Source: Platerodrilus igneus
Taxonomy: Eukaryota; Arthropoda; Insecta; Coleoptera; Lycidae
NCBI GenBank assembly: GCA_036346225.1
Contig: JARFIW010001188.1
Span: forward strand, 1,178,001-1,242,000
Direction: 5' to 3'
DNA: 64,000 bases
The notes under the pieces are model-generated. The model searched no databases, was not told the origin of the DNA, and saw nothing but the letters and a program-made list of their open reading frames with translations. Below are positions 53,801 to 64,000 of this stretch, in pieces (position 1 is the stretch's first letter; every line of letters begins with the position of its first letter). The position numbers were made by a program, and so were the translations under genes.

Positions 53801-54199
53801 GTTTAGAACATAAAAATGAGTTTATTGATAAATCAATAATTTAAAACTACAAATGCTTTATATACTTGGTAAGGCTTACAAAAAATTAAAAATATTATTC
53901 TTACTACCTTAAAACAACTTTAAAAAAATTGATACAGTAAGAAACTGTTATTATGAATATTTATATTATATCAATTCCATTGCAACCACGCATGTAGCTA
54001 CAATATTTTACAATTAATCATTTTTCAGGAATACTTGATTTATGAAAGTATGGAAGTATATTACAACCAACTTTTTTGATAAAAAATTCATACATTTTAT
54101 ATTTTTCTCGCAATAAAGTGAAACAGGTTAAAGTAAAAAGTAAACAAATATATGCTACAACCAATCTTATTACTTAAGTGCATTCAGAAAAAATGAAGC
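53801..54199. other. AT-rich 3' region of the F-box gene
   Basis: No other gene seen. Contains polyadenylation-like TTTATT/AATAAA words on the minus strand (for example near 54110 and 53820), compatible with the 3' UTR of the F-box gene. Confidence 0.45.
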
Positions 54200-55484
54200 T
54201 TAATTAAACGTATCGGTTATCGTTTGATTCCAGGTATCACAAAAAGGAATTTTTATTATCTCTAAGTGAGTTCTTGACATTCTTTTTAAAAGTATTTTCT
54301 CCATGCTTGAAAGAAACAACATTTCAATTGAAGGATTGTGTGGAGGAGGGCTTTCGTCACGAAATGGTAGTGACTGTATAACATCTTTGCTGCAAGCATC
54401 CTTACACCTTTGAAAGTACATTTCAGTTAGTTCTTGGAACTCCAATGTTATACACCACCTAAAATGGGATAAACTGCTTTCCAACTCTAACACTCCCAGC
54501 ATAAGACTACAATGGCTTAAAGGAAATTGACGAACATAAGTGGGAATAATAAGGAGCTTTTTGATATTCTTACAAGCAGCCAAAGCTATATTAAAACCAC
54601 TTTTAATTTCAAAATTGATCAACTCAAGCTCCTCTACATGAGGCATGGTGCTCACAACATTTAAAATTTCAACTGTATAGCAATTACCTTTACCTCTCTC
54701 TAGACGAAGCTTCTTAAGTTTAGAAAGTCGAGCTAAAACATTATGCCCAAATGATCGTGGAAAGTTTGTACAGTGTCCTAAATCCAACGACTCCAAATTT
54801 GTAAGAGCGGCAATGACTTCAATATTATGCTTGTTTAAACCTTTAATGAAAGTCATAGATAAATGTTGGAGTTTGTTAAGTTTTGCGAGTGCATCTAAAT
54901 TCGAATTAAGTGTAAATCCAAATGTTGATTTCAGGCGTAATTGTTTTACATTTGTAAGATATACTAACGGATCCAGATTTATAGATGAACCATTAATCGT
55001 CGCAGCATTTAGAACTTCCAAATTTGGAGTGCTTATAGCAATCTCCTCAATTACTGCAGCTGGACAACAATTAAGCTCAATTTTTTTTAATGTGTGCACT
55101 TTTATAATTTCTTTGTTAAATTGAACCCAAATGTTTTCACTATTTCTAGGCAAACATATGTTATGCATATCTAAGTGTACTGTTCCATGTTTATGTAATG
55201 CATTACATAAACCCGTAAAATTATGAATTGGAGAATTATTCATTCGCACCGTTTTCCATAATAAAGGATCGTTTGCGATATCCTGCCATACAGTACAAAC
55301 ACGCATAGCATTTAGTAAATCCTGCAGTTCAAGATACCTAAACACATAAAAAAGTATGTTATGTGCAAATGCAGCAGTCTGGGGGTAACTTATTGTTGCT
55401 GCAGTAATTTCAGGTGCATCGCATTCAAATGTACCAAGAAGTGCTGATTTGGATTTACGCTTTCTTTTTCCTGCAGAGGTAATC
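54200..55484 (-). CDS. F-box/LRR protein, last coding exon (host gene)
   Basis: One long exon with an acceptor TTTATTATTTCAG just before 55484 and stop TAA at 54200-54202. It first encodes a basic KRKRKSK stretch, then an F-box (NILFYVFRYLELQDLL, VCTVWQDIANDPLLWKTV) and about ten leucine-rich repeats (for example LTNLESLDLGHCTNF, LSKLKKLRLERG, MPHVEELELINFE). F-box proteins recruit substrates to SCF ubiquitin ligases, LRRs bind the substrate. No breaks over about 425 codons, unlike all neighbours, so this is probably a functional host gene. Upstream exons were not identified. The exact orthologue is not clear to me. Confidence 0.85.
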
Positions 55485-56930
55485 CTGAAATAATAAATTT
55501 TGAATTAGAATTACACTATATGCAATACAATTCACAATTATTATACTTCTAAACTCAAATGGGCAAAACAGGACTAGGATTATAGAAGCTTTTTACATTT
55601 TTTCATCATGTTCTCAATCAATAATAAACTATAAGATACCTACGAGGTTCTCAGATAAATATACCAGATTAATCATAATGTTGGCAACATGAATCAATGA
55701 GAAAGTATTGAGCAGAGTAATCACAGACCTTTGAACTTCCTACACCAAACAATACCAGTTTAATCTTGATATACCATTTGGATTATATTTAACCATTGAT
55801 TGAAGTGTCACTAGTTCACTAGTCATAGCAATTTCACTAGAAGTATGTTAAGATTTTCTGATTGGCATAAAATAAATAACCACAAATGATAGGAAGCTCA
55901 CAGAAGCCATCAAAAATAAAGGCAACATTAACAGTTGTTTGCAATATCAAGGGTGACGTCATGATTGAACGGGCGTCTAAGACTGACATAATTAGTTAAC
56001 ACTATTACACTTGAATATTATACAAGCTTCAAGAATCAATAAATACCAAAGAAGAGGTCAGCTTTATGAAAGAAGAAACGTCGGACGATATACCAGCACA
56101 CAATGGAGCTTTCGTACAGCTTTCCCTTTTACCAATAGAACTGTATTTGATCAACTTCCATCATTACCGGATGAAGTTCCTGTTGAATTCTATTTATTCT
56201 CTACTGTGCAAACCATGCTGAAGAGAACTATTTTTGAGTGTCAATTGGTTAAGACAAAAATAGTAGAACTATGGAAGGTGTAACACTAGATCATGTGAAG
56301 CACTGTTATAAATACCGAAAAATATAAATTCAGCAGTTTGTAAACAAGTGATAATTTGTTAGGTCTTTCTTCATGTTAATTATACCATGTTCTCAACAAC
56401 ATGTACAGGACATAATGGCAGACTATAAATGCATACAATGTACGTAACTAATATTAGGGCATATGATAGTGGGGTACAGTTCGAAGAATCACCTCAGATG
56501 TTAGCACATATGTTCCTCTCGCTGATTGGAGTTAGTGGGGTAATTAGTTTCTAATTGATATATTACCACATTAAACATGGGTGTAGGCAAATTTTTTTCC
56601 ACTAAGAATGGCAAACTATTTTGGTAGTATTTTATTTACAAAAAAGTATAATAAATGTTTTAAATAGTTTCAAACATTTAAATGCACTTTTATGAATTTT
56701 TAGTTACTTAAATTATGAAACATCATGGTTATACTTCACCATTTATAAATTAAATTTGTTTTAATAAGACGGCCTAATGCGTCGTGATGTCATGTTTTCC
56801 AAGTTTGTACATGTCATTTAAAGCAAGCTACTTGTCGAGTGTTGTGTTGTCCAAGCAGTGACGATCATGGAGTGCGAATGTATTATTTGAGACTTAGTCA
56901 AAGTAAGTAACTAACTAAGAACGTAAACAC
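55485..56930. other. Intron/upstream region of the F-box gene
   Basis: No further exon could be supported. A + strand frame at 56011-56283 has no ATG at its beginning and no motif I recognise. Confidence 0.4.
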
Positions 56931-56934
56931 GGTC

Positions 56935-58540
56935 GGTTACAAAAATTAAGGGTCGACTTATTGTCTGAAAATGAAAATTGTCCAAGCGAATTCGGCAATA
57001 CATATTTATCAGACAAATATGAACACAGTTCGAGTGACGCTACTACTGTCAGTAAAATAAATGTATAAAAAAAAAGTTGCAAGATAGATTTATTTATTTA
57101 TTATTATATTATTCCAAAGGCAAAAACCTATAAAAATTGGAACAGGAACAAAAGCATGTACAAAATTATTACAAATTTATACAAGTACACTTTCAGACAA
57201 GCTTATAAATATGTAAAGAAATCAACATTTTTCAAGGAGCCAACAGTGCAGTTGTGGATATTAATTTCTGTAGTAATTTTATGAGATGCCTCACATAATC
57301 GATAAAGTGGAAAAAATTTAAATTTTTTTGTTCTAGTGTCAGGAGACAAGAGCATTGAGGGTTTCTAGTTGCTGCCCATCTCCTGATATTACCACCGATA
57401 ATTTGCTGTTTATAAATCTTATGTAAAAACAATAATAAGATATACTGTCTATGACCAGCAAGAGTTTGAAAACTATGCCTTCTAATCAGAGCACCATGTG
57501 AGTAACTATTTGGTGGATAAATTCCATCAGCTTTAAATGATTAAAAATTCCAGGAATCGCTCGCTCCACTACTTCAATTCACATGACATATATAGCATAG
57601 TGGGGTTCCTATTAAATAACAGCGTATTCAAGAGTAGACCTTAGGTAAGCATTATAAAGAAGAACCAGAGTATCATTTTTTTAAGTAAGCTCTGTTGTTT
57701 TTTGTAATGAAACCAATCATTCTGCAAGCTTTACTTATAAAATTCTGAATATGCTCAGCAAATGACAATTTATGATCAAATAACAATTAAAAATAATTCC
57801 TGTCCATCTATGTCTAGGCAACGAACACATTTGAAGTTAAATATAGAAGACACAATAGAAAACATTATTTCATAATATTCAAGTGAAGTTGTGAATGAAG
57901 AAGTGGTAATGACAGTTTCTGAAATTAATATAAATTGGGAGCTTGTTGATGGTACCTCATTGAAAGTTTGATTTCACAGTAGATGAAACTGGTATAAAAC
58001 CAGAACTTTACGAATATTATATCAACAACGAGTCGTATGACTTTCTCAAAATATTTATTATCGACGAAATAATTCATTAAATGGTGGAACAGATGAATCT
58101 GTATGCCGAGCAAACTTTATGTAATATAAAGCAAACCAAAGCCCATGCGAAAAGTTGTGTACCTATTAATAACATAGAAATGGAAAAACTTCTATGCATT
58201 ATCGTGTGGATGGGACTAATGCAATTGCCGCATCTAAAAACATTGGAGTATCAATATTTTATATTCCAATAAAGTTAACAACGTCAAGCCAAAAAATTGA
58301 TTTTAATAGCTATTGCAGATGGCATTTCAACAATAACTAAGGAATAAGTTTTCTAACAGACTTCAAAAGTTGACACCATTGAGAAGAAACTAGCAGCAAG
58401 ATTTCAAGAATTTCTTACGCTTGACTTCTCTATATGTATTGACGAAACGTTAGTTCCATGCCATGGGCATCCAAGGTTCAAACAATACACAAAAATAAAA
58501 AACATAAATTTGGCATAAAGGTGTACAAGTTGTGATGTGT
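56935..58540 (+). pseudogene. piggyBac transposase relic, interrupted
   Basis: An acidic N-terminus (LLSENENCPSEFGN, EHSSSDA) at 56950-57068; after the interruption, FDFTVDETGIKPELYEYY near 57965, VEQMNLYAEQTL at 58084 following a TAA, EMEKLLCIIVWMGLMQLPHL, and DFSICIDETLVPCHGHPRFKQY near 58430 (the D.SICIDE..VP..GR piggyBac motif, here G-H for G-R). Multiple stops and frame changes; non-functional. Confidence 0.72.
57085..57805 (-). mobile_element. Jockey/CR1-like non-LTR retrotransposon 3' fragment
   Basis: On the minus strand: TLVLLYNAYLRSTLEYAVI near 57640, then SHGALIRRHSFQTLAGHR and YILLLFLHKIYKQQIIGG near 57430, and a C-terminal tail to about 57230, as in the end of Jockey-type RT proteins. 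It sits inside the piggyBac relic. Confidence 0.68.
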
Positions 58541-59322
58541 CCACCATAATAAGTAAGCAACAATTACTTTTATGTTTTTATAAATATATTATGTTGATAT
58601 TTTAGGGAATCAGGTATTTTGTTTATTAAATGTTCAGTTCAACTTGCGGATTGGATTACACCCGATCTTGACCTTCTAGAATATGTAGATGACAGGTGTG
58701 AAGCAGTAGAGCCTGGACAACCTTTTCATGTGTTGCAGTAGCAAAGAGGATTAAGCTTGACAACATGGTTATATGGGATTTTCTTGAGTATTAATGCACG
58801 GATCGCGGTGAGGTTGTGATTATTAATAGGACCGACTTGCATACGTGTGTGGTCTTCTAAAATATTTGTCAAAGATATTGGTAAATTAATTATTTTAATC
58901 ACTTGACTTCTAATAATGGATCATGTTTTAAAAACAGTTGAGGAGTGTAATAAATATCTAACCCTAAGCAAAAAGATACAACTCGACTAGTTCTAATGTA
59001 GTTAACCAATTCCAGGTTGGTTGTACGAATTCGTGAGTAAATGTATGTATAACTGTTTAATGACTATTTTTTAATGTATTTCCAGTACAGTAAAAAAAAA
59101 CTGAAAATATATGACGTGATAGCCTAAGAAAGCACTTGTAGTATTGCAATAATAAAATAAAAAGATACTCGTGATGTGTTGTTACTTACAACAACACATA
59201 CTGAGAGGTTGATTCAAGTTCAGCAATGTGGAAAGGAAATAGAAAAACCCTTAGCTATTTTTGAGTTCAATAAATCAAAAGCTTATATTTACTTGCAGAT
59301 GTTTGCATTACTCGAGAAGTGG

Positions 59323-59324
<2 letters not shown>
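58541..59324. other. No gene seen
   Basis: AT-rich stretch; further unrecognisable piggyBac-derived sequence is possible up to about 58820. Confidence 0.35.

Positions 59325-59376
<52 letters not shown>
59325..59376. repeat. (TA)n microsatellite
   Basis: Uninterrupted TA run. Confidence 0.95.
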
Positions 59377-59378
<2 letters not shown>

Positions 59379-59606
59379 GTGATAAGAAGTCACGAGAAAT
59401 CATTGCAACCCTAAATCTAAAAATAAATCTCACTAAATATAATAAAATCCAAAAAAATGGAATTTTCCGTAAATTCATGGTTACGCCCTGTATAATACAA
59501 GCGTACCTTTATTCATTGATGTACAATGCAAAAACGCAAATTGCGCATGTATAAATAATCATAATTATTTATGGTTCCGGGTTGGGATCGTGTCATTTTA
59601 TAAATT

Positions 59607-59652
59607 AAGGTCGACGTTTCGCCCACTTTTGTAAAGGGCTTCATCAGGACAA
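59607..59652 (-). ncRNA. Hammerhead-like ribozyme motif, minimal stem III
   Basis: On the minus strand: GTC (stem I) then CTGATGA, stem II AGCCC...GGGC with an 11-base loop, GAAA, a two-base stem III (CG) with U-C cleavage bases, then GAC pairing with GTC. The conserved core is complete, but stem III has no loop, the form known from Penelope-type and related elements that is active mainly as a dimer. No Penelope protein is seen next to it. Confidence 0.55.
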
Positions 59653-59679
59653 GAAAATAAATAATAAAATACTTCGCCA

Positions 59680-60290
59680 CAAGACACCTTTTGGCTTTGA
59701 ATGGGCTAGTGAGCTAGAACATAAAGTGTCATATGCTAATTTGTAATTTTCATGACAAAGAGGAATAGACCACAACAATGTCAATGATTCACCCGACAGG
59801 CTTGAAAGAAGGTAGGAATGCTTTTCGATGTCCGTTAAATGCGGTTGTTTATCTATCAAAACATCAAACATATCCTTGAAAGTCTTGAAGTTTTTAGGGT
59901 CATTATCAAAACGCGGTAGAGTAATTTTTGGTAATTTTACTCTAGGTGTAAAAATATTGTCTTGTCAAATTGTGTGACTCGCAGACGGAGTTTTCACTTC
60001 AGCAGAAAATATCTCTTGCTCAATGAAAAGGATAGAATAATATTCGTCATCTACGTTTCGACACAAATTCTCTAAAGCCGGTTGCAATTCTGATTCTGTG
60101 TTTACAAATACACTAACATACTTTTCAGTAAAATCCTTGTAGATAGATTCAACCATTCGACATTTCAACTTAAATAAATTATGTAAGAATCATTGTATTG
60201 TGCCTTCTCAGAAAGGTCAAAAATTTTATGAATCCTAGCAGCGTAGAGCTTTAATAAAGTTACAGACCTATTTGTGTCAGGCATTTTGTA
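59680..60290 (-). pseudogene. BEL/Pao gag fragment
   Basis: LPRFDNDPKNFKTFKDMFDVLID near 59900 and LTDIEKHSYLLSSLSGESLTLL near 59830, continuing to NYKLAYDTL, match the gag pattern of BEL/Pao elements (F....F...ID....L...EK..YL...L.GEA). The N-terminal frame 60168-59965 precedes it after a stop near 59965. No RT or integrase nearby. Confidence 0.68.
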
Positions 60291-60299
60291 TGAAAATAA

Positions 60300-61340
60300 C
60301 AAACGACGATTATTTCAATTAACAACGACCGACAATAATCTTATTGTAAATTCAATCACCGAAAATGATCCAATAAAGTCATTACCCAATTTGTAATGTA
60401 AAATGCGAAATCAATAGTTAGATACCTAAAACTTCCTATTGTATTTTAGAAAGCTTATTTTAAACGAAATGACAACCCTTAACTAGAAGGTTTATAGAAT
60501 ACCCAAACGGTTTAGTCATTCAAACAAGAAATGTAGCTAAAACATTTAGTGGTTATAAACCCTTAAGAATGCAGGTATACGATAAAACTGGAATGTTGTT
60601 TCCAGCTGTACATAAGCCAAAGGGAGTGACCTACTAGTCAGGTAAACGAAATTTTACAATAGAACAACTTTGAAGCCAATATTTGCAACAGGTTTTCTAT
60701 ACGAACGATTTAACTATATCTGTAAAATGATTAATAATGCTCTCTAACTAAATTTTTGCTAAATCGTAATATATCTATAATCAACTAATGATCTCTAATT
60801 AATAGACTTGTGTATCGAATTTTTTATATATACGTAAATACAAATATAATGCTAATATTTGCTAATCGAAGTTTTACATACACACAAGCTACAACGAAAT
60901 GAATTAATTTATTAACCATGGACAGTTCTATCACGCGAAGAAGGACCAAAATGTAATTAATTAACTAGAATAATGTGCTGGCGCGTCTTATTAGTTTTTG
61001 TGGACTGTATTGCGAAAGTATAACAAAATGCGAGCTTTAAATGCGAAAATTGTATGCATGTAAAAACAATCAGAATGCATAAATTCACTCACCAATATTG
61101 TCCTTGGCGTGTGGTCCTCTTCAATTTTGCTGCAATGCCCCCGGGGGAGTCAGTTGAATGCACTGTTACAAGCACTATACTTTATTGTTTGAATAGCTTG
61201 TCCCGCACAACCGTTTCGGTACTAGGTCGAATGAAGAGTCATCGATAAACGTAACAAAGCCACTTTCGCAAGCGTTTACTTTATAAGAGGCGCAAGCGCA
61301 CTGCACAACTTTATTTTACTATAGTTTGAGTTTAATTAAT
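60300..61340. other. No gene seen; possible LTR of the BEL/Pao fragment
   Basis: The position upstream of gag would suit an LTR and leader, but no second copy is present in the window to define it. Confidence 0.35.
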
Positions 61341-61344
61341 ATGA

Positions 61345-62864
61345 AACAGTTACTATGACGCTACGTTTGAAATCTTTGGGTATCTCGCCTGTCTCATACA
61401 AATAGCTTACAAGTTGGAAGAGACGTTCTGTTACTGCTTGTCCAGCGGCTTTAAGAGTTTCTGCTTGCACCTTATCTGTACCCGGCGCCTTACCATTTTT
61501 CAGACCCTTTAATGCTAATTCAAACTCATCTCTAAGTATAGGATATCCCAAGTCATCATTTTCAATGTCTGATTCCTGTTCTAATGCAGTTAGTTCCTCT
61601 CCTGTATATAAATTCCCTATATATTCTTGCCATCTACCCACTTTCTCTACGTTTTCTATGATGACGTTTCCTTGTGCGTCCCTTACATTTTTGCTATACG
61701 GTTTTATATCCCTAAAATTCATTCTAATTAATTTGTATGCTTTGTCTGTCTTTCCTATTTCCATCTTCGTTTGTACCTCTTTGCACTTTTCATCAATCCA
61801 TTGTTCTTTAGCTTTCCTGCATTTTCGAATAATTTCCCATTTTATGGCTTTGTATCTCTGTTCTCCTGTTTCGTCTGATTTATTTTTGTATTTTCGTCTT
61901 TCTTCTATTAAATTCAGGATATCCTTTGTTATCCAGAGTTTCTTATTTTCTTTTTGTGCATACCCCAGAATATCTCAGGCCGCCATGTCTAGGCTGGATT
62001 TAATATTATTCCATTCTGTTTCTACTTCCTTAGTATCAGATATTTTCCCGATATCTTTGAGCAATTCGTTTGACTTTTTTTCGAATCTATCTTGAATATC
62101 TTTATCTTTTAGTTTCTCTAAGTTCAAGTGCCTTTTTCCGTTTCTTTTTTTCACATTCTTAAATTTAAGTGTGGCCTTCATAATTATGATGTTGTGGTCA
62201 GTATCTATATCTGCTTCTGGGTAGCTTCTACAGTCTTTTACTTGATTCCTAAACCGTTGTTTAACAAGAATGTAATCTATTTGATATCTCCTGGCATCTT
62301 CCACGTATATCGTCTTCTAGCATGATGTTGAAATAATGTGTTTGTGATGATTAAATTGTTCTTGTCGCAAAATTCTACCAGTCTATTTCCCCTGTCGTTT
62401 CTCGTACCTAAACCAAATAAACATACTACCGCTCCTTCCCTACCCTCACCTACCACGGCATTAAAATCCCCCGTAATTATTAAATTTTCATGTCCTTTTA
62501 CGTATCTTAATGTCTTCGATATTTTTGTAGATGGCTTCTACCTCTTCGTCACTATAGCTAGAGGTGGGCATCTAACCATGAGTACTCTTTCGTTCTTTTG
62601 TAAGTAATTTTCTACACAGTATCCTATCTTTTTCCGCATAACTATCCCCACACCCAAATTTCCTTCCTCTGCTCCTGTATGAATTACCCTAAAGTCTCCA
62701 CTCCAAAAATCCCCCACCTCTGGCCACCGAACTTCGCTGATCCCTACTATGTCTAGTGATAACCTATTCATTTCGATTTTTAGGTTCTCTAACTCATCTA
62801 CTTGCTTCATACTTCTAACATTCCACGCTCCGACTCGCAGAATGTTCCCGACTCTCAATCGCAT
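61345..62864 (-). pseudogene. RTE copy 2 endonuclease and partial RT
   Basis: 62864-62538 endonuclease start (SLDIVGISEVRWPEVGDFW), 62304-61975 endonuclease end (YQIDYILVKQRFRNQ, DTDHNIIIM) and linker, 61764-61345 RT with LKNGKAPGTDKVQAETLK. The frames are highly similar to copy 1, so both come from one recent subfamily. Confidence 0.82.
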
Positions 62865-62983
62865 CCTCCGAAGTAGTCCCCTCCCAGAGATCCGAATGGG
62901 GGACTATTTTAACTCCGGAATCTTTTACCCCAGAGAATGCCATCATGTTTGTTATAATTTAGGTACGCTGTGTACTTGGGAAG

Positions 62984-63272
62984 GCGGCTCCGTGGCGTAG
63001 TGGTATGTGTGTGACTACTACGCCCAAGGTCCCGGGTTCGAATTCCGACACGGTCCGCTTGAAAAATGTTAGGCGAGCATTTTTCATAAAAATACACCCT
63101 CGTTTGGATGAGAGGTAAAATGGAGGTCCCGTGTGTGAGTGTTGTCACGCACGTTAAAGATCCCTACCTTGCTTGGAACAGCAAGGGTTCGGCAAAATTC
63201 CAAATTTTCCAGGTAAAAAAAACTCGCTTCCTGGCCAATGTAGTACCTTCGGGTGGAGCATTGGAAAATCAA
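62984..63272 (+). mobile_element. Full-length tRNA-derived SINE
   Basis: Starts GCGGCTCCGTGGCGTAGTGG (A box region TGGCGTAGTGG) and has a B box GGTTCGAATTCC about 50 bases downstream, as in a tRNA-derived pol III promoter, then an unrelated body shared with 48713-48978. Flanks TGTACTTGGGAAG (left) and TGTACTTAGGAGA (right) look like a target duplication; copy 1 of the RTE has the uninterrupted site near 43800. Confidence 0.85.
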
Positions 63273-63548
63273 ATGTAATGTGTACTTAGGAGATAATGTG
63301 GAGGTTTCCCGTTGCCTTTCACATCGCGGTAGTGTGTCTTAGACTGCCATACCGACCCCTATGGTCTCTGCCAATCTAAGTACCGAAAGAGCCGCTGCCC
63401 TCTTTCGGGGACCTGTCTTAGTCTGGTTCCTCACTAACGACCCTACTACTTTGGTTGGACCTGTAGTTTGGCTCTTTAGCTCATTAGCAAGCCATTTCAC
63501 CTGTTCTAGTAATTTAAAACTTCGGCAAGGTGCAGGTCCATTCGAAAT

Positions 63549-63549
<1 letters not shown>

Positions 63550-63581
<32 letters not shown>
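63550..63581. repeat. (TA)n microsatellite
   Basis: Follows directly the 5' end of RTE copy 2. Confidence 0.9.
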
Positions 63582-63582
<1 letters not shown>

Positions 63583-63636
63583 CGTTTTGTGGATAATTGT
63601 GATAATTTTTTTCTTGTGTGAGGGATTTTTTACCAG

Positions 63637-63793
63637 GAGTTTGTGTTCAGAGTTCAATATGCTCTGACCTTGAATAGATTATATGTCAAAGATTTTTTTC
63701 TGGCCAAAACAAATCTTACCAGGATGGAAATAATTTATAACCAGGTGAACGATCCTCAAAGGAATAAGTTTAATTCTGTAAATATAAAATTAG
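63637..63793 (+). CDS. Candidate internal exon, unknown gene
   Basis: An acceptor (pyrimidine-rich, TTTTTTACCAG) precedes 63637 and a GTAAGT donor follows 63793. The frame is open throughout (starts EFVFRVQYALTLNRL, ends NSVNIKL). No motif is recognised and no other exon is visible, so a chance match is possible. Confidence 0.3.
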
Positions 63794-64000
63794 GTAAGTA
63801 ACAATATTCTTTGTTTGTAACAAAAACTTCTTAGAAATTATTTTATGTTTGAGAGAAACGATGTTGTACATGTTTTTGTATGAAAGAAGATATTTCATAT
63901 TGTATAAATGCTTTGTAATATTGCTGCGTTTTATAATCATTTTGAAAACTCTGTAAATTTTGTTGAGCTAGCCAGGCAAAGTGAAAAACCAAAGTAAGTG

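Larger units (their letters stand above)
61345..63552 (-). mobile_element. RTE-type non-LTR retrotransposon, copy 2, 3' truncated
   Basis: Colinear with copy 1 from the 5' UTR (63280-63552) through the endonuclease (62864-62290) to the first part of RT (62300-61345), where it ends within the RT. A full-length SINE is inserted in its 5' UTR. A 45-base deletion near 62570 (after the MVR peptide), a missing stretch near 62290 and several stops break the frames. Confidence 0.85.

Noticed and set aside
56011..56283. An exon of the F-box gene or an RT fragment
   Set aside because: Wrong strand for the F-box gene, opens with TTG and has no recognisable motif.
62984..63060. A tRNA gene
   Set aside because: A and B box are present but the cloverleaf is not supported, and the sequence continues into a body shared with another dispersed copy, so it is a SINE head.

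Overview
The window looks like transposon-dense, AT-rich nuclear DNA of an arthropod, most likely an insect. Genes are spliced (GT..AG exons), and the mobile elements are the usual insect set: Polinton/Maverick (adintovirus-like) elements, Ty3/gypsy and BEL/Pao LTR elements, RTE and Jockey-like non-LTR elements, a Penelope-like element, piggyBac, and a tRNA-derived SINE. There is no sign of bacterial or phage chromosome. Only one stretch (F-box/LRR exon, 54200-55484) looks like an ordinary host gene.

Layout. (1) 1-4178: right end of Polinton copy A (pol gene cut by the window edge, a cargo gene, a 98-aa gene, a terminal inverted repeat). (2) 4179-about 10500: part of a second Polinton family, C, all genes on + (penton, small protein, major capsid protein, packaging ATPase with an N-terminal HTH, DUF8207-like protein, fibre-like protein, integrase, a conserved terminal gene). 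A ends inside the penton gene of C. (3) 12744-38328: Polinton copy B, same family as A but opposite orientation, about 25.6 kb, complete from tip to tip, with 6-bp target duplications GTTCTA on both sides. It carries a broken protein-primed DNA polymerase, a 2.1-kb internal tandem duplication, two degraded capsid copies, a penton gene, a PLA2/pX/protease block, ATPase, DUF8207-like gene, fibre-like gene and integrase. A young 7.0-kb gypsy-type retroelement (25639-32679) and a hammerhead-ribozyme-bearing repeat (32680-33615) sit between its divergent gene blocks. (4) B split a transposase-like gene: one half lies at 38335-38790 and the other at about 12480-12743, both on the minus strand, and the reading frame joins across the target site. 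A spliced DUF4806-like gene (38960-40382) lies next to it. (5) 41000-53800: RTE element, then a decayed minus-strand gypsy element itself interrupted by a Penelope-like element (46003-49628, 10-bp target duplication) and probably by an LTR. (6) 54200-55484: host F-box exon. (7) 56900-64000: remnants of piggyBac, Jockey-like, BEL/Pao and a second RTE copy carrying a full-length SINE.

Together the Polinton genes form a virus-like module: replication (pPolB), integration (rve integrase with chromodomain), capsid building (major capsid, penton, protease, PLA2/pX, fibre) and packaging (ATPase). Nearly every long gene in A, B and C has frameshifts or stops, so these are old endogenous copies. Short genes and promoters are better preserved. 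The most unusual points are a complete hammerhead ribozyme fold at 33400-33443, a fibre-like gene with a constant N-terminus and an exchanged body, an HTH-psq domain fused to the packaging ATPase, 36-bp-arm terminal palindromes, and a cargo gene present in A but deleted from B.
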